A stretch of DNA of 64,000 bases, taken from assembly GCA_914767715.1 (NCBI GenBank), contig OU612072.1, positions 6,758,001-6,822,000 of the forward strand, read 5' to 3'. Origin of the DNA: Membranipora membranacea (taxonomy: Eukaryota; Bryozoa; Gymnolaemata; Cheilostomatida; Membraniporidae). Numbering within the stretch: position 1 is the stretch's first letter; every line of letters starts with the position of its first letter. A program made the translations under genes and the position numbers. The notes beneath the pieces are model-generated. The model ran no database searches and was not told the origin of the DNA. It saw nothing but the letters and a program-made list of their open reading frames with translations. Positions 48,291 through 60,684 of this stretch are shown one piece after another.

Positions 48291-49492
48291 ATGAGGTTCC
48301 TTCTCATCACAGTAGCTTTTTTAAGTGCTCTCATAACATCTTCTCTTGCATTTAAGTATGATTAACATCAGTGGCGTATATTAGCACTCACGGCCCTCAG
48401 ATTTCCGTGAGTGGCTGAATAGCTCAGTGTGTAGAGCGTCTGCCTAATGATCACTGTATAATGATTGTTGTGGGTTCGAATCCCATCAAGGACAGTTTTT
48501 TTTCAAATGGGTGCTTTATAACTGGAGCATTTTTACCGTAATCTTCTACTGCTGTTGAGTTGTTTTCTGAAAGTACCCAACAGCTCAGTGAGCTATTGAA
48601 ATACCTCTCTGCTTGCACTATTTTGCTACCGATATGCAAAAATTTCCGTGGTGGGAGGGCGCTTAAGCGCCCCTCCCACACCCTCCCCGCCACGCCTACA
48701 GCGTGTGGATCATTATGCTCATCTCTGAAAAGTCAGTGAGTGAAATTTTTTAGAATATACGCCCCTGATTAACATGTAGCAATGAGTAATCGCGGTGGGT
48801 TGCTGTCAATATTTTGTTAAATTGTCTGGGTTTAGTCAATCCAAATTATTGTTTTCGGTAATCGTGAGTACAAACAACATCTAAGTTTTGAGATTTCTTG
48901 TCGTCACATCACACGATGCTTTTAAATTGATGAAGATTCTAAAAGTCATGAAGAAAAACATATCACCTAAACATTGTAATTTATTCAAGATTCTTGTTTT
49001 TTTCTCTTTCATCTAGCCTCAGTGTGTAACGGAAATCTGGAGAAATGTCTATCTGGTAAGTACATCTACAGCAGTACATGTGCAGAGAACCTCAATAAAT
49101 ATGAAAGTAAAACAACAATAAATAGGAGGATGTACAGCATACAATCCTTACTAACCAAATAAATGAATGAAATAATAACATAGCATTATATTTTTATGTA
49201 TTCAACTCTGTAACCAGAATTACATAGAGATCTTTGATAAAAGGCTCCTTTGTGACTTCCCAGCAGAGTCCAAAGAAAAGGCCAAGCAAAACAAAATCTT
49301 GAGTAAGAATTTAGGACAACCGTGATCGGATTTTATCCTGACGAAAGTTGTACTCAAAATGTTTACAATTTAGAGATTTTTATTAGTCTCCATCACACAT
49401 TCACTCGGTTACGCTTCTTTGTACTTTAATAATATGCTTTATGTTATTATGTTCCTCTTGTTTTTTGTTTCGTAGATGTCATAGTCTCATAA
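48291..49492 (+). pseudogene. D2: mini-peptide gene with broken first donor
   Basis: Exons 48291-48351, 49017-49055 and 49476-49492 are recognisable by homology to D3. They encode the signal peptide MRFLLITVAFLSALITSSLA, a mini-exon with SVCNGNLEKCLS and a tail ending VIVS. At the exon 1 boundary D3 has A|GTAAGT, but D2 has T|TTAAGT. The only nearby GT (48356) is in the wrong phase and leads to an early stop, and reading on reaches TAA at once. So D2 is probably non-functional or spliced abnormally. Exons 2 and 3 still look intact, with GTAAGT and AG signals and AATAAA at 49614-49619, so the loss is recent. A hAT-like element is inserted 17 bp after the exon. Confidence 0.65.
48369..48767. 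mobile_element. hAT-like non-autonomous element with tRNA-like core
   Basis: Terminal inverted repeats CAGTGGCGTATATT and AATATACGCCCCTG, flanked by a perfect 8-bp target duplication ATTAACAT (48361-48368 and 48768-48775), the hallmark of hAT transposons. Inside, 48417-48496 has A-box (TAGCTCAGTGTGTAGAGCG) and B-box (GGGTTCGAATCCC) sequence but does not fold as a proper tRNA. It lies in D2 intron 1. Confidence 0.85.
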
Positions 49493-49619
49493 TGTCAGAG
49501 AGCAGCCATTGGATACTTTTCTCACCATCTGTTGGGTAATTAATATTCTCACAGCGTGACTAGGAAATGTAGGCTTTTAGCAATACAATGCATGCTATCC
49601 ATTATGAGGACTGAATAAA

Positions 49620-52562
49620 CTATTCTAACAAAAAAAACCTCTGTTATTTTTATTGTTTCCTCTTGAACTTTCAAATACACATTACACTCACACATTCTAA
49701 TGACTAAACATATTTCTAGGTGGACCAGCTCTGCATGTTATTGGTTTTAGTTTCCATGGCCTTGCAAGTTGAATGGTCTCAGTTTTTTTTTACTACAAAC
49801 TAAGTTCGGATATTGCACAGACAGAATAATAAGCTTGTTTGGATTTTGCAATTACACTTATCATGTTACTCTTGGTATCATCGATAATGTACTATTTTCA
49901 GTCTGCGAAAAACAATCGCTGTTTTATTAGTGAAGGCATTGCAAAGCAAAAGATATCACCTGTGACTTTTATAATGGTTGTAGCTGAAAGTTTTTGATTG
50001 GCCATTCCTTGAAAAATGAGGCAATCAGGGAAAATTATCATGGTGCAACTCTCTGCTTAGACCAATAGGTATGATTGTTCATGACTAGCATAAATCATTA
50101 AGATCTTATTACAGCACACTAGGGCTATGATCGATATTATTTTACCACTCCAGATGTGTACTGCCCAAAATGTCTTTATACTGATAAGTTCATTGCACTA
50201 GTAACCCACTTTGCCCAAGTGCAGCAATCAATTCAGGTTGATTATCTTTGCATCAAATTCCAAATGTCTTTGGAGCAGCACTAGTTTCCGATCCAACTAT
50301 CAATATTCAGTTAGTAAACGATGATAATCCACAGCTTTTATCAACAATAATCACAAGGATTTTTATATCCTTCCTATCAGCAAAAAGTCGTGCGCATGTC
50401 ACCTTAGGAACCACACATAGTACACTAGATAACACGTATTAGGAAGGAAAATATCTTAATCACAGGCAGGCATGAATAGCAAGAAGCAAAGAAAGCATAT
50501 CTCAGTCTCAATTTTTCCTTTGAGTCTGTTCTTCAGACCTTTGACTAAAAGCACATTTGGTATAGTCAATCAATGACTCACAAGACTTACTTTGTTTATA
50601 CTTAGCACCAAGCATATCCTTTGGTAACCAAGATTGAGATAATAATAATAATAATATAATAATAATAATAATAATAATAATATGAACTTTATTTCCTATT
50701 CAGTGCCCCTTTCGGGGCAAATGAGAATATGGTTACATAAGATTGATGATACATGATACAAGATACATAAGATCAATGATACATGATACAAGATACATAA
50801 GATACATGAAACACTGATACGCTGGTACATAAGATTGATGATACATGATACGACTCATCTATTTAGCGCACCCTTGTACAATGTAAGGGTGGGCAAGCTA
50901 GGCCATTGATCGGAGAGCTCACCTCTTTCAGCAGAATGGGTAGCAACCGGGATTCGAACCTGCCACTCTCAGATTGAGAAGCTCAAATCCTAACCACTAC
51001 ACGACCCTGCCTGCCTGCCGAATGTGAATGTGAAGTGAGATTATCTTTCTGATTTCTTCTTCAGTAAAGTTAATGACTATGAACCTTGCAAAAACAGCCT
51101 CAGCAAAAACTCTCAGCAAAAAAACTAAACCCCAAGCAGAAACCATACTTCAAATACTTTTGAATGTGTATAGATAAGTTTAAATTTGTGTCAATAATAA
51201 GTATTCAAGAATAAATGCAGTTGTTGAACAGCTCAACTAATAACATTTGGAGTAGTAGTGACAGTCATGACCATGCATAGATCTTATACGAAGCCATCAA
51301 TATTGGTAGGAAGTTGAAATGTGTTATGCGCTTGCTCTAACTTGATAACACCATCGCCCTTCCGACAATTTGGGAAATACAAGTGGCTTGGAAATTTAAC
51401 TTCAAAGCGCTCTTTTAGTCATCAACAAAACTTATTTATATTTTTGCAATTTTTCCTTCCTGACAGCTTTAATTTTCATGTTTATAGGTTTGAAAAGGTA
51501 TGACATGAACACAGCGAGCTATCTCAAAGTTATCAGATTGAACTTTTCAATCACATTCCGCATTCGTTGAATTTTTGCTGACATGAATATCTACAAACAT
51601 ATCTAACCAAGCAGTAGCTAGCTCTCACCTGTAGCATGCAAATCAGTTGTATCGATCATGTTCTAAAGAGTAACTAAATATACCGACAAAAATTAGTTAA
51701 ACCTCAGTGAATACCTATCTCCTACCTATGCTCCCACTGACGACATCTCCTAAACTAATTTAAACAAGCCCTAGAATGTTTATTAGTAGCAAATATCGCA
51801 CATCATGATGCGATCAATGTTGGTGAGGTGGTGGAGGGTTTTACATGCATGCCATGCACTGCTCACTCAGAATTATTAAGTTTATGGCACCTTTGCCTTA
51901 CGCTTGCAAATAGCTGATTATGAAAAGTTTTGTCGTTAGTCAAGAAAAATGATAATGCAAGCGGCTTGGTTATATCTTTTGAAACCTTCCAAGCAAGTAT
52001 TTGAGATGCTTCTGTGTAACACCTTATTTCATGCACTGCTCCCAAATAGAATCTCCATCTATCATTTCATTATCATGTTCATTATCATGTTCACATATTA
52101 TCATGCCATCATTTCCTGTCCATGTTATGTCAGCATTTCCAAGCAAATCCAAAAAGTGAAATCTTGAAGATTTGCATAATGTATAATATTGGCAACTTTG
52201 AAAGTAAATTGTTGGCCCTCTAAAATCATCGCTACCAATTATCCTCACAAAAACAACTCTTGACAGCCCGTATGTCCTCAGATGAACCTACCAAAGCAGA
52301 TCTTGAAGAACAATCTGTAACCAGCTCTTAATGGAATTGTCATTTATCATACCATCCCAATTTTTCATATTTTACATTACAGTGTCCGGTTTCCTCATCT
52401 CCTGTACATGTCAATTTGGTGGCATCTGTTACAACATAATCATCAAATAAACATGATTCATGATGATTTATATTTTCCAATGATATAATATTATGCCAAG
52501 GGAACCTTGTTATAAGAACAAAAATTTTGTATTTCCTCGATGACTAGATGAAAAATCTTTAT
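49620..52562. other. D2-D3 spacer
   Basis: Holds a SINE at 50638-51013 and diverged repeats shared with other D spacers (for example CATATCATGCCAGGTTTCATC-like stretches, also near 47620, 47915 and 54530). No gene is supported. Confidence 0.5.
50638..51013 (-). mobile_element. tRNA-derived SINE with ATT-repeat tail
   Basis: On the minus strand the head reads GGGTCGTGTAGTGGTTAGG (A-box) then GCAGGTTCGAATCCCGG (B-box at 50949-50962), a body with 24-28 bp ATACATGATAC repeats, and an (ATT)n tail at 50638-50683. This is a typical SINE architecture. Confidence 0.8.
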
Positions 52563-52576
52563 GTTGCTATGGCGAT
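52563..52576 (+). promoter_or_regulatory. X-box-like element of D3
   Basis: GTTGCTATGGCGAT, 153 bp upstream of the D3 ATG. Confidence 0.5.
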
Positions 52577-52715
52577 TGAATATGTAAAATCATTGTTATC
52601 CTCAAAGACAAGCCATTGCGAGATAGTTACTGCCTACAACAGGTTGCCTTGTCATACTATTTGCTATCTTTGGGACTTCTATTTATTCCTTTCCAATATC
52701 AGCAGCTCACCAGTC

Positions 52716-53870
52716 ATGAGGATTCTTCTATTCACTGTAGCTCTTATAAGTGCTTTAATAACACTTTCTCTCGCAAGTAAGTATTATTATCATGTCACGA
52801 CCTCAGAGTTTGAGGGCAGGATGTGTTTTGCCATCTGTGCAAAGGTTAAGAGCTCAAATTTATGGCTTACTGCGCCGCAAATGTACCTTTCGAGTGAGTG
52901 CTTTGGATAGCCGATAATACTTTGTTTACTCGCTTGGATGTAAATCTTAATTGTTTTTCTGCAGTCATAAAATACAAGCAACATCTACAAAATATTAGGA
53001 TATCTTGTCATCGCTTTGCATAATACCTATAGATTGATTCAAATTTAAAATTTGATGAAATTATGAAAACCTCTCATGCTTGTTCTGCCTCGCCCAAATT
53101 TTGAAATTAATCTCAGCTCTGCGATGCTAATTTAAGTTCCACCTTTTCTCCTTCCTAGCCAAACCGTGTCTTGGATCACTGGAGGTATGCCTATCTGGTA
53201 AGTATATCCACCATATATTAAATAGCAGTACACTCACAGAAAGCCTCATTGAATAAAATTGTAAAAAAGTTAATAGGATGATGCATGATATACAATCATT
53301 ACAATCAAAATGAATGAATAAAAGAATAACATAGCAATATAAATTAAGTACTTATCTTTGTAGAAAGAATTACTAAGAAATCTATGATTCGCAATGTTCC
53401 AAATGTTGACATGACATCAGTTTTAGGCCCAATCGATACATGGGAATAGCAGTTATCTTTCGCATATATTGATATGCATTTCTTGATGCGAAACCAGATA
53501 CTGTTTTCATTAGCAAGCATCGTATAAGGCAGTGTTGATGAATGGATAGTGCACCTGCACACAATGACTTCAACAAACGTTGTCGCGGGAGGCCCGGTGT
53601 CAAATACCTTGAAATCAATAGCATTCATCATTCGAAATGGGAGCGGACCACTCATTCGAAGCGTGGAACCACAGTGATTTAGGGCTTCTTTGTGACATTC
53701 CTAAGGGATCACAAGTATATACCAATCAAAACGTCGCCTTTTATAGGAATTCATTGAATTCAAAATGGCAATGACACATATTTAATTGTTATTATCAAAT
53801 CATCCCATCACCATTATATTTTATTAGTTATAATGCTATTTTTTGTCTTGTAGAGGAATTTGTCTCATGA
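52716..53870 (+). CDS. D3: secreted two-Cys mini-peptide
   Basis: Exons 52716-52776, 53159-53197 and 53854-53870, all with standard GT-AG signals and phase 1, giving 38 aa. The signal peptide MRILLFTVALISALITLSLA precedes a mature part of about 18 residues with KPCLGSLEVCLS and the tail EEFVS. Of the four array cysteines, positions 1 and 3 remain while positions 2 and 4 are Gly and Ser. AATAAA lies at 54012-54017. D3 is the intact sister of D2, with matching exon lengths, 3' UTR and flanks. Function unknown; one disulfide loop is predicted. Confidence 0.75.
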
Positions 53871-54864
53871 TGCTGGTGGGAATGCCATCAACTATCTTCC
53901 TCACTATCTGTCAGTCATTAAACAAGCAAGATATTCCCACAACAAGTCAAGGACATGCTAAATGTAATGCTATAAGTAATTTAACATGTATATTATCTAT
54001 TATGAGGACTTAATAAACAATTCTAACAAATAGCCACCTTTGTTGTGCTTACAAACATCGATTCTCATACTTTCAAATACATATTTAGACTGAACAAATT
54101 TCTAGGTAGCTCAGCCCTGCCAAATTAATACATAGCTTGTTTACATAACAAGTTAGTATTGGCCATTGCAAATCACCTATGGTATTCTAGGAATCAGCTT
54201 TAACTCATGGAATTCTCAGGAACTTTGGAAATATGGGAAGGTAGCATTGTTTAGTTGATCACTGCTTGCTTGGAAAAATAAACAGGGAGAATTCTCATGG
54301 GGCAATGCGCTTGAGACCGATTTTTTGTGAATTTATCCCGTACCATGTTGTGATATGTGCTTACTTATTTTTGATAATGTAAGGAATGTCTGAACAGTTG
54401 CCCTGGTTATAGTTATTGGAGGCTTCAAATGAAAGTCTGAAGGTGCCTCTGCATAACACTAAATATGGTCTATGGCTCCCTAAGAAATCTCCATCCATCA
54501 TGTCAATATCACATCATGACATCATGTCAGGTTTCATCATCCCCTGACCAAATCGTGTCACTTTTCCAAATTTTAAATCTCATACGAGAACAGTGGTTAT
54601 GGTTGAAAGGAAATTTGATAGAACCTGTTAAAACACGATCAGCAAATAGCCTTCCAACCACAATGCATATTCTGTGATGATAGAAAAGTATCACTTTCAT
54701 AACATGCCATATGGCGTTGGGTGTCTTCATACTCTGTTCACTTCATGGCAGCATTTCCAAGAACAATCCAAAATGGTTCTTTCATATACATAAAAACAAG
54801 ATCTATAATAATGCATATTTCCTGTTGGCCTGATTAGAACTTCTTGTGAATGAAGGGAATGACA

Positions 54865-54985
54865 AGACAAGCCATTACACAACTGTTGATATTACGCATT
54901 GAACTGCTTGTTTCTGTGACTAACATTAATTGTTTATTCTAATGATGGGTATCATGAGTATTTCCCTAGTTTGATCTTTCCTTTC
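54865..54985 (+). pseudogene. Decayed D copy between D3 and D4
   Basis: ACAAGACAAGCCATTACAC at about 54868 matches the D2/D3 promoter. Then ATCATGAGTATTTCC at 54951 aligns with the start of a D signal exon but reaches TAG after five codons. No matching exons 2 or 3 follow. Confidence 0.55.
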
Positions 54986-55189
54986 TATGTTATGATATGT
55001 GATTGTGTGTTGTCGAATCAATTATGGTTGATGTCGTGAAACAACTTTCTGAATATAAAGTGTCATAACAGTGGCATTTAGAATGATAATAATGAGAAAA
55101 TTATTACATGACAGCTACTTATTTAATGGGTATGGAAATTATACAATAAAACAGGAAACTATAAGGAACAACGACAAGGAAATAGTCAC

Positions 55190-55203
55190 GTTGCTATGGT
55201 GAT
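55190..55203 (+). promoter_or_regulatory. X-box-like element of D4
   Basis: GTTGCTATGGTGAT, 151 bp upstream of the D4 ATG. Confidence 0.5.
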
Positions 55204-55340
55204 ATGTTTGTGAGACCATTGTCTGCCACTTAGACCAGTCACAGTCATTACAAAGGTAGAAGCTGCATACTACAGGTTGTTTAGTATCTTGCCACATAAG
55301 ATCCATTTACCAACATCAGATAGCAAGCTGACCACGGATC

Positions 55341-56305
55341 ATGTTGATACTTCTAGTCAGTGTAGCCCTCTCAGGTGCTTTAATCGCATCTTCTATTGCA
55401 CAAGGTAGGCATCTAAAACTCGTATCAACTTAAGAATTATATTGCTTGAGACAAATTCATAATACTTACATTTGGGTTGAAATATATGCTTCACTTTGCC
55501 TGTCAAGCTAATGTACCCCTTGTACTTCCCAGCCGAGGATCAAACCATTAATTATTTAAAAAATAATTAGGTTTTTGGTTTTTGTTAGTGCAAGCCAACA
55601 CATATGACACATATGATATCCCTGTTTCATCCCAATCTCCAAATGAGTTACATATGTCAACTGCAAGCTTAATGTAGATTTTCTTTCTCTTTTAGGTCAA
55701 ACCGAACCATGTTTGTGTATGATAGGCCCGTGTCCCTGCAGCGGTGAGTGTATTCGCTGAAGCTAAAAACCATCTGTTCATTAGTATGCTGTAGTATACC
55801 CTCTAGAGTACAGGTACAGGGACCCATGGTACTCAAGCCACACCCTATACCCTTACATGCCAGAATTCCGGCTACTCTTATCATCAAAGAGGTAGAGGGG
55901 GGTCTTTTTAGTGCATGTGGGGTGTGCAAACACACAGTGGACATCTGATATGTTTAGTCCCGCTCCGCCAGTACCAATTCAGAAACGGCTGCTGGTGCCG
56001 GGAATTGAGCCTGGACCTTACAGAGCACAAGTCTTACCCTTAACCATCAGACCACTCCTGACTCCTCATATGTATTCATATTGCCTTCAAAAAGCATTTA
56101 CTTATCTAGATTTACTGGCACCTTTGTGACATCTCATTGTGACCAAACGGACATTTTAAGCCATACAAAACAACTATTGAGAAACTGTAGTATAAATTAT
56201 TTTCAAACTTTACGGCGCTGACTATTGCAATTAATTATAGTGTGCAATTTGTAACCAGTTTTCTATATTTTTCTATTTACAGTCATAATATCAGCACTGA
56301 TATAG
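55341..56305 (+). CDS. D4: secreted four-Cys mini-peptide
   Basis: Exons 55341-55404, 55696-55743 and 56283-56305, standard splice sites, phase 1, 44 aa. The signal peptide MLILLVSVALSGALIASSIA is followed by a mature part of about 24 residues with EPCLCMIGPCPCS, the full C-x-C-x4-C-x-C array with Pro before Cys3 as in genes B and C. The C-terminus VIISALI is longer than in the other copies. AATAAA lies at 56553-56558. Intron 2 carries a SINE. Family not recognised outside this locus. Confidence 0.8.
55798..56075 (-). mobile_element. tRNA-derived SINE in D4 intron 2
   Basis: The minus strand reads GGAGTGGTCTGATGGTTAAG (A-box region) and CCAGGCTCAATTCCCGG (B-box region). Body and tail limits are approximate. 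Confidence 0.65.
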
Positions 56306-56904
56306 GACGACTTCATCACTGTCTCCCTCGCGCTATAGATATATTTACACCGGGTTAAGGAGTTGTATTATCTCACTTGTCACATTATTATGATGGGGTT
56401 GACCAACAAACTATTTAACACACACCAACCTTTTTTATGCTCATGAATACTTTTAGAACCATCACCAATCAACATATCAACATTCTCACCTGTGAAAAAC
56501 GATGTTTTCTGTATTTTTTGTATGCTGTACATACCAATTGTGAAATTGACGCAATAAACCGTTTTAAAACACCAGAAAAAATGCAATGCTATCAGAATAT
56601 GATATTTCCCGATGTTGTCAATAATATTAACAGGGATAGTACATCCTTCCTGTCAGCAAGAAAGTTAGTGTGCATAGAGTGTCATGTAACAAATCATTGG
56701 TAATAAACATGATAACTTGAAATATGAAGGAAGATCGTAATTTCAGGCAGGAATTTATAGCAAGAAGTGAAAAAAAATATGTCAGCCTCAATATTTGGTT
56801 GCGACTTTTATGTCTATTCTTCAAACCAATAACTAACAGCACAGTTGTTTTAATCAACCGCCAGAACTATGTCGTATGTACTGAGCATCATTAATTCACT
56901 TTAG

Positions 56905-57745
56905 TGATCAGGTTTGAAATATAAGTACGCTGATGATACTACTATATATACACCAGTTAAACACCCAAATCATAGTGTAGCTAATGGCATTCAGCAAGCT
57001 TCAAATTGGTCTGTAGCTAACAACATGCAACTAAATCATGACAAACTGTTATTTTAAATGTGGCTTTTTCTGAGCGTAAAGGAATTGATGATCCTGTTAA
57101 ATATTTGGACACTGATTTAGTTTTTAGTTTTTAGGCGTTACTTTTGACCGGACATTAACTTTTTCAAATCTTATTAGTGATATTTTTAGCAGATGTAACA
57201 GTAGAATTTTCCTTACGAAACAACTTAAACAGATGGGCATGAATTCTGATGGCCTTTTAACTTTTTATAAGACGAATGTCAAACCTGTTTTATCATATGC
57301 TGCTCCTGTTTGGTACACATTTTTAACAGAGCATGACAAGGCAAAATTAGAGAAGATACAGAAAACTAGTAGTAAAATTGTTTTAACCGAAGTTGATGAT
57401 TATATCAGATTAGATCAGCTTAATCTTCCAAAGACTGACGAGTTTTTATTTTCCGTCTGCGCTCACTATTTTAGTAAAGTTTCTGAGGACCCGAGCCATC
57501 CTCTTATTAATAGAATCAAGATTCAATAATTTTAAAACATCCTCTCGTAAACCTGTAATATCAAAATAGCATCCTGAGAAGTGTCGAACTGGGAAGCGCA
57601 AGAAGAGTTTTTTTCAGTTTTTCATGTGGCATTATAATGCATGAAATACTTTTTTTCTATAACCAACCTAGTTTTATCATTTCCTTCACTGGAAAATGAT
57701 ATTTTGGTTGTGAAATAAACACATACATACATACATATATAAATA
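56905..57745 (+). mobile_element. 5'-truncated non-LTR retrotransposon end
   Basis: Begins in the RT palm (YKYADDTTIYTP near 56925, with an intact YADD), continues FLGVTFDRTLTF and a C-terminal domain (ORF 57233-57529, MGMNSDGLLTFYKTNVKPVL...), then a 3' UTR and an (ACAT)n tail at 57718-57738. Small frameshifts are present. It belongs to a different subfamily from the 40.4-43.0 kb element. Confidence 0.8.
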
Positions 57746-57749
57746 TGAT

Positions 57750-59212
57750 GTCAGGTTAATCTTGCTAAATTCTTCTTCAGTAATGTGAATTTCAAAGACC
57801 ATGCATTTACTGTTACCCTGCTGTAGCATAAAGGTCAGATTTTTTGATATTCAGTTGCAGATGTAAAACTCAGTAAAAAACAAACTCTGAGTGAAAACTA
57901 TACTCCCACTGACATCATCTCCAAAACAAACTAAGAAAACCCTAGAAAATATTTAGTTATTCAGGGTGAGAATGTATATTGGTAGCCAAGATCACACATT
58001 ACTTATGAAGCGATAAATTTTTCTTAGATTGTGAATCTTATAACATTCATACTATGCACTGATCACACAAAATTATATTCTGGCGCCTTTGCCTCACACC
58101 TACAGATAGTGATGGCAATGCCTCGGTCTCGGTCTCGATCCCGGTCTCCTCGAGAGACTCTCTCGTCTTGATGAGACAGACACATGTCGAGACTTTATTA
58201 TAAACATTATTATGATGATTACTCGATGGGCCATACATGATAATGATCAAATGATAATATCAAAATTAGTAAATTTCTCTTGCATCATATTCAATTTCCA
58301 GATGCCAATGAAGTGCAGTTTTCAATTTCATCGGCATCAATATATGTTTCTGTCTTGTCTTGGTCTCGAATTTTGTTGGTGTCTCGGTCTCGTCCTGTCT
58401 TGTCAAAAGTTTAATCAGAGGTGAAGAAGATTGATGTATCAAAAACCCTGGTTATTATTGAGCCTCACAAACTAGAGAATGGGGGTGATTCTGTAGAACA
58501 CTAAACTTAGTGCACAGCTCCTGATGGCATCTTCATTTATCTTATCTTGTGTAAGCATTTCATTTTTATGTTTCCATAATATGCCATATCATGCCAGGTT
58601 TCATCATTTCCTTAGTGACAATCCGTTACTGATAATCAAATAATTTTGACTAGTAGGCAAGCATACAACATTTCAAGCTGCACAGCAAGTAACATAGCAA
58701 GCTGCATACAACTAATGTGTTGTATGAAAATTTTCACCAAACCGCCATAAGTTGTCAATCATTGTCAATGTTTGAAGTTAGTATTAAAAATGATTTTTCT
58801 TGTAGGAAAATAACACAGCATACTTATAACTATTCCTCTAAATCACTCTTTCAAGAAAACATCTGTAATTTCTTACAGCTTTGCGTACATGGGTGGCACC
58901 AAAGAATTTTGGGTAAAGGAAGGGTTTGACATCCCAATTCATCTTTCATATGACATGTGAATACGTTTCAAGTCAGGTCGTATTGATTATTGTTCATATC
59001 ATCTAACCACTTCCCAAATATGAAATGTCATAATAAAATAGCTAGAAAGAAAATAATTAGCAAATAATTTGATGACATCTCCAAACACTATCAGCCACAA
59101 ACCGAATGCCTTTGCATTACCACAAGGATCTTTATATCACTTAGTATAACATGATTGACATTTATAAGAACACATATGCAACTCTGAGGAGCATCAACAA
59201 GCGAATCTTACT
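57750..59212. other. D4-D5 spacer
   Basis: Shares blocks with the D1-D2 spacer (58405-58560 resembles 47450-47590). That homology is interrupted by about 300 bp (58103-58404) bordered by GGTCTCGGTCTCG-type repeats, which looks like an insertion. No gene is supported. Confidence 0.5.
58103..58404. repeat. Insertion with TCTCGGTCTCG ends
   Basis: Absent from the homologous spacer near 47440. Both margins are rich in CGGTCTCG/CTTGTCTTGG motifs. The family is unknown. Confidence 0.5.
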
Positions 59213-59226
59213 GTTACTATGGTGAT
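59213..59226 (+). promoter_or_regulatory. X-box-like element of D5
   Basis: GTTACTATGGTGAT, 141 bp upstream of the D5 ATG. Confidence 0.5.
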
Positions 59227-59353
59227 ATATTTAGTGAGACTAGCGTTTGCTATGTGAACCCATGACAGACATCACAGAGGTAGTTGCTGAAGACTATAGG
59301 TTGCTTAGCATCTTGCCGTTTGCCATCAACTGATTGCGAGTCGAACACCAATA

Positions 59354-60427
59354 ATGAGGATTCTTCTAGCCACTATAGCCCTACTAGGGACTTTTGTAAT
59401 GTCTTCTTTTGCACAAAGTGAGTAACCGCATTATGATCATCACTACGTCTTGCATGTTAAGTTGAGGATTGATTCATGCCTTGCCCTCATATTGCAAACA
59501 TGATGACCGCTAATTATTGTATACTCACAGCGTGCTTGTGACACCTATCCAAGAATGCCATGCATTGACGCATTGATAAGGGAAAATGAGCCACAGTTAA
59601 CTTCACAGGCAGGTCAGAGCAGATCTAAGGATCGATCCAGTAATCTATTTGAATAACAAAATATGTTAGTTCTTCACTTTGTCTACATGCAAGCCGAAAC
59701 CATAACTTAGGGATTTCTTGGCGTAACTCAATGGAAGCCAGATTCTAATTAGCATTCAGACAACCTGGTTTGGTGATGCCTTGATGATGGTTAGCATCAA
59801 AAAGAGAAAACAAAGTTGGGAGCTGAAATAAAATAGAGAGAAGAGTAAATTAAACCTAGCAATTAATTATTCCATTCCAAGTAGTTGCAAAGAGGTTAAG
59901 TTGTCTTGATTCTGACTCCTAACTTTGTATTGGCTATAATTGTCAACTTCAGGCACATCTTAACCTTTTTCCATGCTTTCAGGTTTGTGCGCGTGTATAA
60001 CAGACCCCTGTGAATGTGACCCTCACGGTAGGTACATTTCCTGTACCATAAAGGTATATACATGGTGATATTTTGCAAATTAGCCAATAACGCTGACTAA
60101 AAAATTAAGATCAACAATCGGATGAAGTATGTCATATGCAGATAAGATGCTGACAATCCATATGTAGGCCTATGGTTATTTGTAAGTGACAGTCCCTATA
60201 TCACGAATATTTAGAGATTTTTAGGCATCTTTGTGGTATTAGTGTTTTACACATAGGTATTTCAAGTGAGACAGCCTTGGTCCTTTCAAAACAAAGTTGC
60301 ATCCGAAATGGTAACGGCTGGTAGGTAAAACTATTCTCAAAACACACACTCACTTCTCATATCATATTAGGTGTCACTTGGTCACAACTGCTTCTTTTAA
60401 TTTGTAGGAAACATCATCTTTTCGTAG
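59354..60427 (+). CDS. D5: secreted four-Cys mini-peptide
   Basis: Exons 59354-59417, 59983-60027 and 60408-60427, standard splice sites, phase 1, 42 aa. The signal peptide MRILLATIALLGTFVMSSFA precedes a mature part of about 22 residues with SLCACITDPCECDPH and the tail NIIFS. The full C-x-C-x4-C-x-C array is present with Pro before Cys3. The peptide is acidic after the array. AATAAA lies at 60583-60588. Function unknown. Confidence 0.8.
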
Positions 60428-60684
60428 CCCCGCAGAACAATTCATAAGATCATTCCATTATCGACTGGTGTGATAGTCAGGATTTATGTTAATCGATACT
60501 TTCAACATCGTAGTGAAGAAACAAACTCAATATAACAATTCCAACACACGCAGACTAATGAAATGCTATTGAACTTACTTTCAATAAAACTGCTAAATTT
60601 TAAAAGGCCTCAGCCATACAGCTAAGACCTACAACAATGCATATTTTCTGATGATGGAATCTTATACGCTAGAAGGGTGCAACG

